From Salinicoccus luteus DSM 17002 (GTDB lineage: Bacteria > Bacillota > Bacilli > Staphylococcales > Salinicoccaceae), in contig NZ_JONV01000008.1 in NCBI RefSeq assembly GCF_000712035.1, forward strand, positions 279,481 to 343,480: a DNA stretch of 64,000 bases, read 5' to 3'. Each line of letters begins with the position of its first letter. Within the stretch, counting starts at the first letter, position 1. Made by a program: the position numbers and the translations under genes. Of this stretch, positions 17,379-26,200 are shown piece after piece. Under the pieces are notes generated by a model. That model was not told where the DNA came from. It was given only the letters and a program-made list of their open reading frames with translations, and searched no databases.

Positions 17379-19160
17379 GATAACATTATTATTGAACATC
17401 TTGCTTGTACAGAAGTAAATGAACAGATTCTAAAACCACCATTCCACTTAATAAGTAATGTGCAGTGGAATGATAAGGGTTTGGCATTCGATGGAGATAT
17501 AACATTGTATTCTAAGCAGATTAAAAAAGAGGAATTTATAGGAATAGTTCCTCTACAAATCAAAGGAACAAAAACATTCAAAAAAAAAATAAAGAAAAAT
17601 AAAATAAAACACAATATAAAAAAAGAAGATTTAGAAGTCTATTACGCTAATGGAAATGGAGTACTTTATATTGTAGTAACAATTAATCCTAATACATTTA
17701 AAAGGCAAGCATATTATAGAATCTTAGCTCCATTAGACTTAAAAGTCTTGTTAGACAACCTTAGATTGAGAGAAGAAAGTTCTACAAGTATTTTATTCAA
17801 AAAAGTTAAAAATGGAGGTTTGGAATATATATGTAAAAAGTTTTTAAGAATTGTAGAAAAACAACCAAAAGCATATATTGAAACAAATTTAAAAAAAGAA
17901 TTTGATGAATACAAAATAGATTATGGGCTGTTGCAAAGAGAAGATAATTTTAACTTTTTTGATGAAGTTGCGTATCTTTATGGAATAAATAACGGTCAAG
18001 AGACACCTTTAACAGTGGTGGAATTAAAAGAAATAGCATCATCGACAGAAGTAGAAGTTGAATTAGGAGAAGAAATTTTAAATATTCAATACAAAATCAT
18101 TAATAAAAACCAAGAACTAATCTTCTTAGTTGAAAATTCTTTATATATTACCTTGGATAAAGAATCACTCCAAGGTAAATTTTCATTGAAGAAAATTGGA
18201 AATTTAGAGCAATTTATAAAAGCTTTGAAAGTTCTAAAATATATACGTGACTATAATGAGTTGCCATTCAGCAAGTCTATTCAAGGGGTAAACATAAAAA
18301 GTAAAAAAGATTTGTTGAACATAGAAGAAAATATAACTGCTTTTGAAGAAATAGCTGAAGTTTTTGCAAGTATTGGGGTAAATAAAGACTATACTTTTAA
18401 TAAAGAAGAAAATATTGAGAATCTATTTAATGCTGCAATAAAAATATTTAAACATAATCAGCACAATATGCTTACTAATAATGAGAACATGAATACAAAA
18501 GACTATTCAGTAAAAGCGATAACTCTATCAAAAGACTTAAAAGTAATTGTCTTTTATGATGCTAAAAATAATAAATATATCAACTTTTTCAGTGAAGAGA
18601 CATTGAATAATTTAAATGGATTATTACCTAAAGATAATAAGAAACAAATAAATGATATAGATATAGAAGAAGAGTATTGGAGAGTAAGTATATATTCTAA
18701 TGAAAAGTTAGATCAATTAAAAAAGTTTAATAACTTTAATTTCGATATTGTTAAAAAATCTTATGAAGATAAATATCATGATGTTAATTCTCCCTATACA
18801 ATGCATATTGCTATGGATTTTCTTTGGAATTTTGATGTGAACAATAATCAAGATTATATAGAAGTTTCTAATGATCTGGTAACAAGGTTTTTAAAAGACA
18901 ATCCCGAAGACTCTTATGCAAAGATTAACAAATTTCAAATCAATTTAAGAAGAAATGGGGAACTAAATGAGGATGAGATCTTAACTATTTTAGAAATTTT
19001 GGAAATTGCGGAAAATAATAATGACAACAGTATGCGTTTTGCTTGTGAAGTATTGTTGCAAAGTAAAATTAAGGCAAAAGCAGTATTTGACTCTTTAAGT
19101 TCTGAAGTTCAAGAGGAACTGAAATTATTTCCTATATGCAACTTATACCAAAAATTATAA
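17376..19160 (+). CDS. Large DUF4365-like protein, putative PD-(D/E)XK nuclease, third gene of the island
   Basis: This protein has 594 residues when read from the TTG at 17376. Its N-terminal 150 residues resemble DUF4365. A tryptophan-containing strand leads to DGD (D39, D41), followed about 20 residues later by PLQIKGTKT (Q61, K63) and a VLYIVVTI strand. This is the D...(E/Q)xK order of restriction-like nuclease folds. The remainder is mostly helical, ending in repeat-like helices (SYAKINKFQINLRRNG, EILTILEILEIAE). DUF4365 proteins often lie in defence islands. The gene is separated from the HNH gene by about 200 bases, so it may have its own promoter or be a late member of the operon. The nuclease assignment is a motif reading only; no such protein is part of the Septu system as I know it. 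Confidence 0.55.
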   Translation: MDNIIIEHLACTEVNEQILKPPFHLISNVQWNDKGLAFDGDITLYSKQIKKEEFIGIVPLQIKGTKTFKKKIKKNKIKHNIKKEDLEVYYANGNGVLYIVVTINPNTFKRQAYYRILAPLDLKVLLDNLRLREESSTSILFKKVKNGGLEYICKKFLRIVEKQPKAYIETNLKKEFDEYKIDYGLLQREDNFNFFDEVAYLYGINNGQETPLTVVELKEIASSTEVEVELGEEILNIQYKIINKNQELIFLVENSLYITLDKESLQGKFSLKKIGNLEQFIKALKVLKYIRDYNELPFSKSIQGVNIKSKKDLLNIEENITAFEEIAEVFASIGVNKDYTFNKEENIENLFNAAIKIFKHNQHNMLTNNENMNTKDYSVKAITLSKDLKVIVFYDAKNNKYINFFSEETLNNLNGLLPKDNKKQINDIDIEEEYWRVSIYSNEKLDQLKKFNNFNFDIVKKSYEDKYHDVNSPYTMHIAMDFLWNFDVNNNQDYIEVSNDLVTRFLKDNPEDSYAKINKFQINLRRNGELNEDEILTILEILEIAENNNDNSMRFACEVLLQSKIKAKAVFDSLSSEVQEELKLFPICNLYQKL

Positions 19161-19239
19161 TGAATTTGATCTATTATAATATCTATTAATACTAACAGCA
19201 TAGTTTATGTATTAGATTTAATTCTAGTGTGGATCATTA

Positions 19240-19384
19240 AAGAAGATTCTCGGTGAATCAAAAGAGCTTTTCAAGAATCGGGCTAGCGAAACTTGCAAAG
19301 ACCAAAGTATCTAAGATGATGACTGTAAGGAACGTGAATACTGCCCGCAGAATCCATGCACTTATGGCAGAGGGGCGGAGTTGA
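19240..19384 (+). pseudogene. Possible C-terminal fragment at the right island edge
   Basis: A frame with no start, open from about 19240 to the TGA at 19382-19384, encodes a basic tail (IGLAKLAKTKVSKMMTVR, then NVNTARRIHALMAEGRS). Composition returns to core-like here. It could be the 3' end of a gene whose front was lost when the second island came in. It does not look like the missing half of the GNAT protein. Family unknown. Confidence 0.3.
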
Positions 19385-19412
19385 AATGACTTTCATAAAG
19401 GGGAGATCCATC

Positions 19413-20264
19413 ATGTCCAAAACAAAGGCGTTGATCGGCATCGGGGCACTTCCAATCGTGCTTCTCGGTGGTTCTTTTGCCGTCAGGAGGCTTTTTGACA
19501 GGAAGGTCGATAAGGAAGTGGAAGCACTTTTTGAAAAGGTGGAAAAAGATATCCGGAAGATATCGCAAGCAGACCTCGAAGGGCTGCCTGATGCGGTCCG
19601 GAGATGGCTTGGAAATTCCGGCACCATGGCGCGTGGGGATATAAAGGCGGTGCGGCTCAGGCAGAATGCAGAGATGCGGCTGGCTGAAGACAAGCCATGG
19701 ATGCCTGTCCGGGCGGAACAGTATTTCATTCCCCACCAGCCGGGGTTCATCTGGAAGGCGGATATCCGCATGGCGCCCTTCATCCACATTTCAGGGAGGG
19801 ACAAGTATGATGATGCCCGGGGGAATATGATGATCAAGGTGCTTTCCATGTTTACAGTCGCCGACTCGAGCGGCCCCGAAATCGATCAGGGGACGATGCT
19901 GAGGTACTTGGCGGAAACGATATGGTTTCCGAGTGCTGCGCTGAATGACTATATAATATGGAAACATATCGATGAAAACAATGCGGAGGCAACCATGACA
20001 TATGGCGACATTTCAGCAACAGGTGTGTTCACCTTCAACAGTGAGGGGGATCCCACGCACTTCGAGGCGGAACGGTATGGGGAATTCGATGGTGAGACGC
20101 GTCTTGAGACATGGGCGATCCCTTTGAAGTCGTACAGGGAGTTTGAAGGGGTGAGGGTCCCGACTGAAGGTGAAGTGATCTGGAAATTGGATGCTGGAGA
20201 CTTCAACTGGTTCAATTTCGAAGTGACGGAAGTCGAGTACGATAGCCCCCACCCATATCAGTGA
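19413..20264 (+). CDS. DUF6920/DUF6544-like hypothetical protein with N-terminal membrane anchor
   Basis: This 283-residue protein begins MSKTKALIGIG and has one N-terminal hydrophobic segment (about residues 5-25), then a soluble domain rich in beta strands and tryptophan. The layout resembles the DUF6544/DUF6920 group of uncharacterised proteins (AVRRWLGNSG, FIWKADIRM, AIPLKSYREFEGVRVPTEGE). An upstream ATG at 19356 is in frame, but AAAGGGGAG at 19397-19405 selects the ATG at 19413. It stands between the second island and cysK without an evident terminator. No catalytic motif is visible and I do not assign a function. The family name is from memory and moderately secure. Confidence 0.6.
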   Translation: MSKTKALIGIGALPIVLLGGSFAVRRLFDRKVDKEVEALFEKVEKDIRKISQADLEGLPDAVRRWLGNSGTMARGDIKAVRLRQNAEMRLAEDKPWMPVRAEQYFIPHQPGFIWKADIRMAPFIHISGRDKYDDARGNMMIKVLSMFTVADSSGPEIDQGTMLRYLAETIWFPSAALNDYIIWKHIDENNAEATMTYGDISATGVFTFNSEGDPTHFEAERYGEFDGETRLETWAIPLKSYREFEGVRVPTEGEVIWKLDAGDFNWFNFEVTEVEYDSPHPYQ

Positions 20265-20355
20265 ATTCAGGGAGCGCCTCTCTTTGACCCCCAAGACATA
20301 AATGTTATAGTATACTAATGAAATAGGATTAATAGAGAAGAGAGGTAGCATCCAT

Positions 20356-21273
20356 ATGGATAGGGTCGATAGTATTGTTGATGTGATAGGAAATACACCT
20401 GTAGTGAAATTGAATAGGCTGGTGCCCGAAGGGGCAGCGGATGTCTATGTGAAACTTGAAATGTTCAACCCCAGCAAAAGTGTGAAGGACCGTGCAGCAT
20501 ACAATATGCTGAGGCAGGCAGAAGAAGATGGGCTGATCGAGCCGGGCGGCACGATCATCGAACCGACGAGCGGCAACACCGGAATTGGTCTGGCGATGAA
20601 CGCAGCAGCCAAGGGATATGAAGCCATATTCGTCCTGCCTGACAGCTCTACGAGCGAACGGATCAATCTGCTGAAAGCATTCGGTGCAAAAGTGGTACTG
20701 ACACCTGCAGATGAAAAGATGCCCGGGTGCATCAGGAAAGCCAAGGAGCTTCAGGCGGAAATCCCGAACAGCTTCATCCCCCAGCAGTTTGAAAACTATG
20801 CGAACCCGGATATCCACCGCACGACGACGGCGGTGGAGATTCTGGAGGACTTCGACTATGATCTCGATGCCTTTGTGGCGACAGCGGGCACGGGGGGCAC
20901 GATTACAGGCACCGGCGAGGTGCTCAAGCAGCATCTCAAGGATCTCCATATTACTGTTGTGGAACCGCAGGGCTCCCCTGTACTCTCAGGAGGAGAACCG
21001 GGTAAGCACAAGCTTGTGGGCACAAGCCCGGGGTTCGTCCCGAACATACTGAATACGGATGTATATGATGAGATCATCCAGATTGCCGACGAGGATGCGA
21101 TCGACATGTTCCGCAGGCTGGCAACGGAAGAAGGCATCTTTGTAGGCCCTTCCGCCGGCGCATCCGTCTTTGCAGCAATCAGCGTGGCGAAGAAACTCGG
21201 TGCAGGCAAGCGCGTCGTGGCGATTGCGCCGGATACGGGCGAACGCTACTTGAGCATGGGATTGATAGAATAA
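20356..21273 (+). CDS. cysK: Cysteine synthase A (O-acetylserine sulfhydrylase)
   Basis: This 305-residue fold-type II PLP enzyme makes cysteine and acetate from O-acetylserine and sulfide. The PLP lysine K44 lies in NPSKSVKDRAA. The substrate loop TSGNTG is at 71-76, the phosphate-binding loop GTGGTITGTG near 177, and the PSAGAS region near 260, all complete. Length matches CysK (about 310). Ribosome site AGAGAGGTAGC precedes the ATG. It is a single-gene unit closed by a strong terminator at 21284-21313. CysK and CysM cannot be told apart with full certainty, but the VLTPADEKMPG segment favours CysK. Confidence 0.92.
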   Translation: MDRVDSIVDVIGNTPVVKLNRLVPEGAADVYVKLEMFNPSKSVKDRAAYNMLRQAEEDGLIEPGGTIIEPTSGNTGIGLAMNAAAKGYEAIFVLPDSSTSERINLLKAFGAKVVLTPADEKMPGCIRKAKELQAEIPNSFIPQQFENYANPDIHRTTTAVEILEDFDYDLDAFVATAGTGGTITGTGEVLKQHLKDLHITVVEPQGSPVLSGGEPGKHKLVGTSPGFVPNILNTDVYDEIIQIADEDAIDMFRRLATEEGIFVGPSAGASVFAAISVAKKLGAGKRVVAIAPDTGERYLSMGLIE

Positions 21274-21283
21274 TAGTGATGAA

Positions 21284-21313
21284 GGCGATAGATTGGATTC
21301 TATCGTCTTTTTT
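21284..21313 (+). terminator. Rho-independent terminator after cysK
   Basis: A nine-base stem (GGCGATAGA at 21284-21292 with TCTATCGTC at 21299-21307, one G-T pair) has a six-base loop and is followed by TTTTTT. Confidence 0.9.
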
Positions 21314-21358
21314 GTGTATATTGACAATCAAATACACTAAGTATGTAAGGGGTGCCAT

Positions 21359-22168
21359 ATGAACCAGATCATCAAGCTTGAAGATATATCATGGAGAAGG
21401 GACGGCAAGGAAATCCTGAAGGACATCAATTGGGAAGTGCATCCAGGGGAGCACTGGGCAATCCTTGGTCTGAATGGCTCCGGAAAGACCTCCCTGTTGA
21501 ATATTGTCACGGGGTACAACTATCCTACAGCTGGACGGGCCAACGTACTGGGGACGGAATTCGGCAAGGCAAGCCTGCCTGAAATGCGCAAGAAGATCGG
21601 ATTCGTCAGCAATGCCCTCGGCAGATTTGCACAGACTATGAACCGGGAGACGGTGGAGAATATCATACTGAGCGGAAAATTCGCCTCTTTTGGCATCTAT
21701 CAGGAGATCACAGAGGAAGATGCACAGCGTGCGGCAAACATCCTGAAGGAACTCAGGCTGGAATACATATCGGACCAGCGCTATTCTGTGCTCTCCCAGG
21801 GGGAACAGAGAAGGGCGCTTTTGGGGCGTGCCCTCATGAGCCAGCCGGAACTGCTGATTCTGGATGAACCCTGTGCAGGACTCGATGTGCTGGCACGGGA
21901 GGATGTACTGGCGATGACGGAGCAGGTGGCCGAGGAGACGCGGCCGCTGCTGTACGTCACCCACCATATAGAGGAGATTACAGACGCCATCTCCCACGTG
22001 CTGCTGATTCGGGATGGCCGGATTATCGCGCAGGGGAAGAAGCAGGATGTACTGACCAGCGAAAATCTGACCGAGGCCTATAAGATTCCGATCAATCTGC
22101 ACTGGGAAGGCGGCCGTCCATGGATGTCAGTGGAAAGGCTGGCCAAAGAGAGCAGGGGAAAGGCATGA
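21359..22168 (+). CDS. ABC transporter ATP-binding protein (YlmA/ModF-like)
   Basis: This 269-residue single ABC ATPase domain has Walker A GLNGSGKT (37-44), signature LSQGEQRRALLGRAL, Walker B LLILDEPCAGLD and H-loop YVTHHIEE. The sequence resembles YlmA and ModF-type ATPases, which lack an obvious dedicated permease next to them. None is encoded here: the next gene is a dioxygenase that overlaps by four bases (ATGA). It may energise a permease encoded elsewhere or act as a soluble ABC protein. A TTGACA at 21321-21326 upstream may be part of its promoter. Confidence 0.78.
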   Translation: MNQIIKLEDISWRRDGKEILKDINWEVHPGEHWAILGLNGSGKTSLLNIVTGYNYPTAGRANVLGTEFGKASLPEMRKKIGFVSNALGRFAQTMNRETVENIILSGKFASFGIYQEITEEDAQRAANILKELRLEYISDQRYSVLSQGEQRRALLGRALMSQPELLILDEPCAGLDVLAREDVLAMTEQVAEETRPLLYVTHHIEEITDAISHVLLIRDGRIIAQGKKQDVLTSENLTEAYKIPINLHWEGGRPWMSVERLAKESRGKA

Positions 22169-23109
22169 TATCAGGCCATCATCATATTTCGATGTTCACG
22201 AAAGACCTCAAGGAGAACAATCATTTCTATACGGAAGTGCTCGGCCTGAGACGGGTCAAAGTCTCGGTGAACCAGGGGGATGTGGGGATGTACCACGTCT
22301 TCTATGGGGATACTGAAGGCAGTCCCGGCAATGATCTGACATTCTTTGAGATTCCGAATATCGGCCGCACACATCCGGGCACCAATATGATATCCGGAAT
22401 CGCCCTCCTCGTCCCTTCCTACGAAAGCTTGGAATACTGGCGGAAGCGGCTTGCCTCCTATGATATCGGGCACGATGGCATAGTGCAATATGCCGGCAGA
22501 GAGGCGTTGCGCTTCCGGGACCCGGATGGCCTGTCGCTGATTCTGATCAACCATGAAAATAAGGATATTCCTGAGGCTTGGGAACCATGGGATGAAAATG
22601 AAATAGACGCAGCGCACCACATCCTCGGCATGGGCGCTGTGGAGATCACGGTGGAGGACAAGGACAGCATCGTCTCCATGCTCCAAAATATGTTCGGCTA
22701 CTCGGTTGCCGATGAAGGACAGGACGGAACGCTGCTTGAAGCCGTCACCAATGAGGTTTTCGGGGAGATCCTGATCAGGTCGGAGTCGGGCGGCAATGCG
22801 CGTGCGGGACGGGGGAGCGTCCACCATCTTGCGATCGAGTCGCAGGCGCGCCCGCTTGATGAATGGGACCGGATACTGAAGGAAGCGGGTTATATGACGA
22901 CAGGAGTAAAGGACCGCTATTATTTTGAAAGCCTGTACTTCAGGGAGGGGAATGGTATCATGTTCGAAATCGTCGGTCCTGGAGGGCGAGGCTTCACCGC
23001 AGACCGCCCAGTGGAGGAACTGGGTACAGGACTCGACCTCCCGCCGTTTTTGGAAGATCAGCGGGAAGAAATCGAAGCACATCTGCGCCCAATTGAGGAG
23101 TGGACATAA
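22165..23109 (+). CDS. Ring-cleaving dioxygenase / glyoxalase-fold protein (MhqA/MhqO type)
   Basis: This 314-residue protein is built from two vicinal-oxygen-chelate modules. The first has the metal histidine in GHHHISMFTKD and the second starts near HHILGMGAVEITVED, with glutamate ligands toward each module end (FEIVGPGGRGFT). This matches the MhqA/MhqO family of hydroquinone-linked dioxygenases that detoxify quinones in Bacillus and Staphylococcus relatives. The ATG at 22165 overlaps the stop of the ABC ATPase gene (ATGA), so the two are translationally coupled. GGGGAAAGG precedes it. An in-frame extension upstream lies within the ATPase gene and is not used. No MhqR-type regulator is seen nearby. 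Confidence 0.8.
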   Translation: MISGHHHISMFTKDLKENNHFYTEVLGLRRVKVSVNQGDVGMYHVFYGDTEGSPGNDLTFFEIPNIGRTHPGTNMISGIALLVPSYESLEYWRKRLASYDIGHDGIVQYAGREALRFRDPDGLSLILINHENKDIPEAWEPWDENEIDAAHHILGMGAVEITVEDKDSIVSMLQNMFGYSVADEGQDGTLLEAVTNEVFGEILIRSESGGNARAGRGSVHHLAIESQARPLDEWDRILKEAGYMTTGVKDRYYFESLYFREGNGIMFEIVGPGGRGFTADRPVEELGTGLDLPPFLEDQREEIEAHLRPIEEWT

Positions 23110-23110
23110 G

Positions 23111-23139
23111 AAAAGAGCGGAAGACCTTCCGCTCTTTTT
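23111..23139. terminator. Bidirectional terminator between the dioxygenase and macrodomain genes
   Basis: A 12-bp perfect stem (AAAAGAGCGGAA with TTCCGCTCTTTT) and four-base loop, with A and T runs at the two ends, serve both converging genes. Confidence 0.9.
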
Positions 23140-24037
23140 ACGGCTGGATTGCAGCTTCGTAGATTTGTCTGTCGGCTTCGCTGAACACGTTGAAGACGAT
23201 CATATCGTAATGATGATCATGCGACTTGAGCCAGTTGGCCACCGTTTCGAGGGCAATTTCGGTCGCCCGCTCTTTCGGAAAGCCAAAGGCGCCTGTAGAA
23301 ATGGAAGGGAAGACGACGGTTCGGATATCCTCCATTTCGTCAGCAAGATCAAGAGAGGAACGGTAGCTTGAAGCGAGTGCGGCTTCGTGGGCCTCCGTCA
23401 GCACTTCGTCCTGGCCGAGGGCCGGGCCGACTGTATGAATGACATATTTGGCAGGCAGATGATATCCGCGTGTAATTTTGGCATTGCCCGTCTCCTCATC
23501 CGATTTTTGGCGGTGGATGATTTCCGCACAGTCATCCCGGAGCATGGGACCGGCACCTGAGTGGATGGCATTATCTATGCAGTCATGCAGGGGCTGCATG
23601 CATCCGAGCAGCTTCTCATTCGCCGCGTTCACAATCGCATCGGCTTCAATGGCAGTGATATCGCCCTGCCACAGGGCCATCCTGTCCGCCCCAGACACAT
23701 CCGTTTCTGGATACTCCTGGCTGATGACAGGCAGTTCGTGGGCAGCGACGGTCTGCTTTTCCCTCTTTTCAATCTGAAGCAGTGTGTCCAGCTTCAGCAT
23801 CATTTCCCTGTTCAGCGGCTTCGGCTGCCGGATGTTGAGAAGCGCCCGGATGAGCCGCCTTTTCGCTTCATAGTCAGTGGGGATGTCGATGTCCTGGGTG
23901 CCCGCCTGCTCATTGCGCAGAATTACCAGCACGTCATCCACCAGAGCTTCCCTGTCCGTCGTTTCAGCAAGTTTCGGTTCGAATGGATCGTTCAATTTGA
24001 TCGCATCCGCGTATTCCTGTAGTCCGATGTTGGCCAT
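23138..24037 (-). CDS. Zinc-dependent macrodomain protein, protein-ADP-ribose hydrolase
   Basis: The protein has about 299 residues read from MANIGLQEYAD. A helical N-terminal region of about 110 residues leads into a macrodomain: GDITAIEADAIVNAAN (ADP-ribose contact), GCMQPLHDC...H (the Cys/His cluster of the zinc-binding class found in staphylococci and streptococci), GYHLPAKYVIHTVGP and FPSISTGAFGFPKERA. These enzymes remove ADP-ribose from proteins. In S. aureus and Streptococcus pyogenes the gene sits with a SirTM sirtuin, a GcvH-like and a lipoate ligase gene; none is present here. Longer in-frame starts upstream exist, but GAGGTG six bases before 24037 fixes the start. Confidence 0.85.
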   Translation of the reverse strand: MANIGLQEYADAIKLNDPFEPKLAETTDREALVDDVLVILRNEQAGTQDIDIPTDYEAKRRLIRALLNIRQPKPLNREMMLKLDTLLQIEKREKQTVAAHELPVISQEYPETDVSGADRMALWQGDITAIEADAIVNAANEKLLGCMQPLHDCIDNAIHSGAGPMLRDDCAEIIHRQKSDEETGNAKITRGYHLPAKYVIHTVGPALGQDEVLTEAHEAALASSYRSSLDLADEMEDIRTVVFPSISTGAFGFPKERATEIALETVANWLKSHDHHYDMIVFNVFSEADRQIYEAAIQP

Positions 24038-24221
24038 TACAATCACCTCTTCATTCCATTTTGTCATGAATATTCTCTGAATGCCATTTAGAGGTTTCAG
24101 CTGACCCATCCATTATTTTTTCCTGGGGAGTATAATGATCTTTTCCAATGGGTATAGTGTCTATGAACATTTTCCAGTGTTTTATTTGATGGCAATGGTA
24201 CTCATGGATTGGAGTGATGGG

Positions 24222-24641
24222 ATGGGGACTTTTTTGAAGCTGGTGGTGATCGGTGCAATCTCGGGGGTGATTTTGGCAGCGGTTATGAAGGTCATCTGCA
24301 GAATTACGGGCAGCAAAGCGGACATACTGCTCTATAACATGGACTATATTCCGATACTTAAGCGGTGGAGCGACAAAAAGATTACAGGCATACTGTTCCA
24401 CTATGGCACATGCATAGCGAGTGCGGTCATACTATACTATCTGCTCATTCCATTCGGGTGGGAGATGGAGATATGGCCATATATCCTTGTTTTTACTGTG
24501 GGCGGAGGCATCCTCTACTTTCTCAGTGCATTGACGGAGACGCCGCCTGCGCCGTACGATTTCATGGCCTGGCTCTACTGGACGCTTGGCCACGGAATAT
24601 TCGGGCTGTCGGTGGGATTTCTGATCAGCGTATGGGTATAA
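24222..24641 (+). CDS. Small polytopic membrane protein (YagU-like)
   Basis: This 139-residue protein (MGTFLKLVV start) has about four predicted membrane segments: a glycine-rich first helix (GAISGVILAAVMKV), one at SAVILYYLLIPF, one at YILVFTVGGGILYFLSAL and a final one around HGIFGLSVGFLISVWV. The overall layout resembles YagU/DUF1440-like inner-membrane proteins, but similarity is by pattern only. Several in-frame ATGs lie upstream (24135, 24189), but only the ATG at 24222 has a well-spaced GGAGTG (24211-24216). No operon partner is evident. Function unknown. Confidence 0.55.
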   Translation: MGTFLKLVVIGAISGVILAAVMKVICRITGSKADILLYNMDYIPILKRWSDKKITGILFHYGTCIASAVILYYLLIPFGWEMEIWPYILVFTVGGGILYFLSALTETPPAPYDFMAWLYWTLGHGIFGLSVGFLISVWV

Positions 24642-24759
24642 AGTCATCCTCCCACCTTGCGAAAACGGTATAATCTCTTTAAAATATTTGGAGCATTTGT
24701 GATTGCGATCATGGATAATGTAGAATGAATATAAAGAGATAAGGATAGGAGATGCTGTT

Positions 24760-26157
24760 GTGTCCAATCAAGAATTCGAAACGCACAATGTAAAAATAGA
24801 TAAGCTTGATAAGAAGGGGTCCGGGATGGGACATGTATGGCGTGATGCCGGCGGCAGCAACCCGCGGAAACTGAAGCTGAACGTCCCCCAGACACTCATC
24901 GGGGAGGAGGCGAAGGTCACCGTCCCGAATCCCGACAGGAAGCTTGCACGTGTACTGCCGGATGAAATCGTCACCCAGCATCCGGAACGGGTTGCGCCGC
25001 CCTGTCCGCATTTCGAGAAGTGCGGCGGATGTGTGTGGCAGCACTGGACGTATAAAGGGCAGCTGGCCTATAAGACAGAGGAAGTGAAATCATTCCTTGA
25101 GGATCAGGGGTTCGACTCCGCTGTCGTGGCGGATGCGCTTGGCATGGAAACACCGTGGGAGTACCGCAACAAGATGGAGTTCACCTTTGGCAAGGATTGT
25201 GCCCTTGGCCTGCATGAACTTGGGAATTTCCGCAACGTCATCGATCTGGATACGTGTCTGATTGCTGGAGACGAGATGGTGGAGGCGATGCTTGAAGTTT
25301 CCGAATGGGCCCGCGACCATGGACTCAGCGGATATGACAAGGATAAGCATGAGGGACTGCTCAGAAACCTCATGACAAGACAGTCACAGAAGACCGGGGA
25401 ACTGATGCTTGCCATTTTTTCCACCGGCACTCCGGAGGAGAACCAGGCGGCAGTGGACGATCTCGTCGGACGGCTGACATCAAAGTTTGAAAACCTCAAG
25501 AGCCTGATGTGGATGGAGAACAGGGACTGGGCGGATATGGCTCAGTCGGAGAAGACGCACGTACTCCATGGCCGTGACTATATCAATGATGAAATGTACG
25601 GCTACAAATACAGGATCTGGTTTGATACTTTCTTCCAGACGAACCCGCTCCAGGCGGAGAAGCTGGTGGATCTGGCGATTGAGATGGCCGAAGTCACATC
25701 CGAGGAACGGATGATCGACCTGTTCTGCGGTGTCGGTACATTTTCACTGCCTTTTGCCAAAAGGGTCGAGGCGCTGGCAGGCATTGAAATCGTTGAAACT
25801 TCAATCGAGTCCGCGAAGAGGAACGCCGAGGACAATGGGCTCGACAACACATATTTCCTCGCGAAGGACGCAAGGCGCGGCATGGATGAGGTACTCGATA
25901 CATGGGGCAGGCCGGACCTGCTCATGCTCGATCCGCCGCGTTCCGGAGCAGGAGGCAAGGTCATGCGCCGAATCGGCCGTCTCGGGACCAATCGGGTCGT
26001 CTATGTGTCCTGCAACCCGGAATCATTTGCCCACGACATCACATGGTTGAGGGAATATGGGTACACACTCGAACGCGTGCAGCCTGTGGACCTTTTTCCA
26101 CATACGGTGCATGTGGAGCTTGTCGCCCTGTTAAGAAAAACGGATTCAACAGTATAG
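24760..26157 (+). CDS. rlmD: Second RlmD/TrmA-family RNA uracil-C5 methyltransferase
   Basis: This 465-residue RumA-type enzyme starts at GTG. It has a TRAM-like N-terminus (to about 75), the iron-sulfur cysteines in PPCPHFEKCGGCVWQ, the RNA-binding middle domain and a C-terminal SAM domain with DLFCGVGTFSLPFA, LDPPRSGAGG and the catalytic-cysteine region YVSCNPESFAHDI. It is a divergent paralogue of the enzyme at 4006-5370. Firmicutes usually carry two or more such proteins (YefA and YfjO in Bacillus subtilis), and this one looks like the YfjO type. Which RNA and position it modifies cannot be read from the sequence. Confidence 0.85.
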   Translation: MSNQEFETHNVKIDKLDKKGSGMGHVWRDAGGSNPRKLKLNVPQTLIGEEAKVTVPNPDRKLARVLPDEIVTQHPERVAPPCPHFEKCGGCVWQHWTYKGQLAYKTEEVKSFLEDQGFDSAVVADALGMETPWEYRNKMEFTFGKDCALGLHELGNFRNVIDLDTCLIAGDEMVEAMLEVSEWARDHGLSGYDKDKHEGLLRNLMTRQSQKTGELMLAIFSTGTPEENQAAVDDLVGRLTSKFENLKSLMWMENRDWADMAQSEKTHVLHGRDYINDEMYGYKYRIWFDTFFQTNPLQAEKLVDLAIEMAEVTSEERMIDLFCGVGTFSLPFAKRVEALAGIEIVETSIESAKRNAEDNGLDNTYFLAKDARRGMDEVLDTWGRPDLLMLDPPRSGAGGKVMRRIGRLGTNRVVYVSCNPESFAHDITWLREYGYTLERVQPVDLFPHTVHVELVALLRKTDSTV

Positions 26158-26200
26158 ACATATGCATGGGTGGGGTGGATAGATTATGGAGGAGGCAGTT

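Noticed and set aside
14518..19250. Retron reading of the ATPase/HNH pair
   Set aside because: No reverse transcriptase gene or msr/msd-like RNA is present next to the pair, so a retron is not supported.
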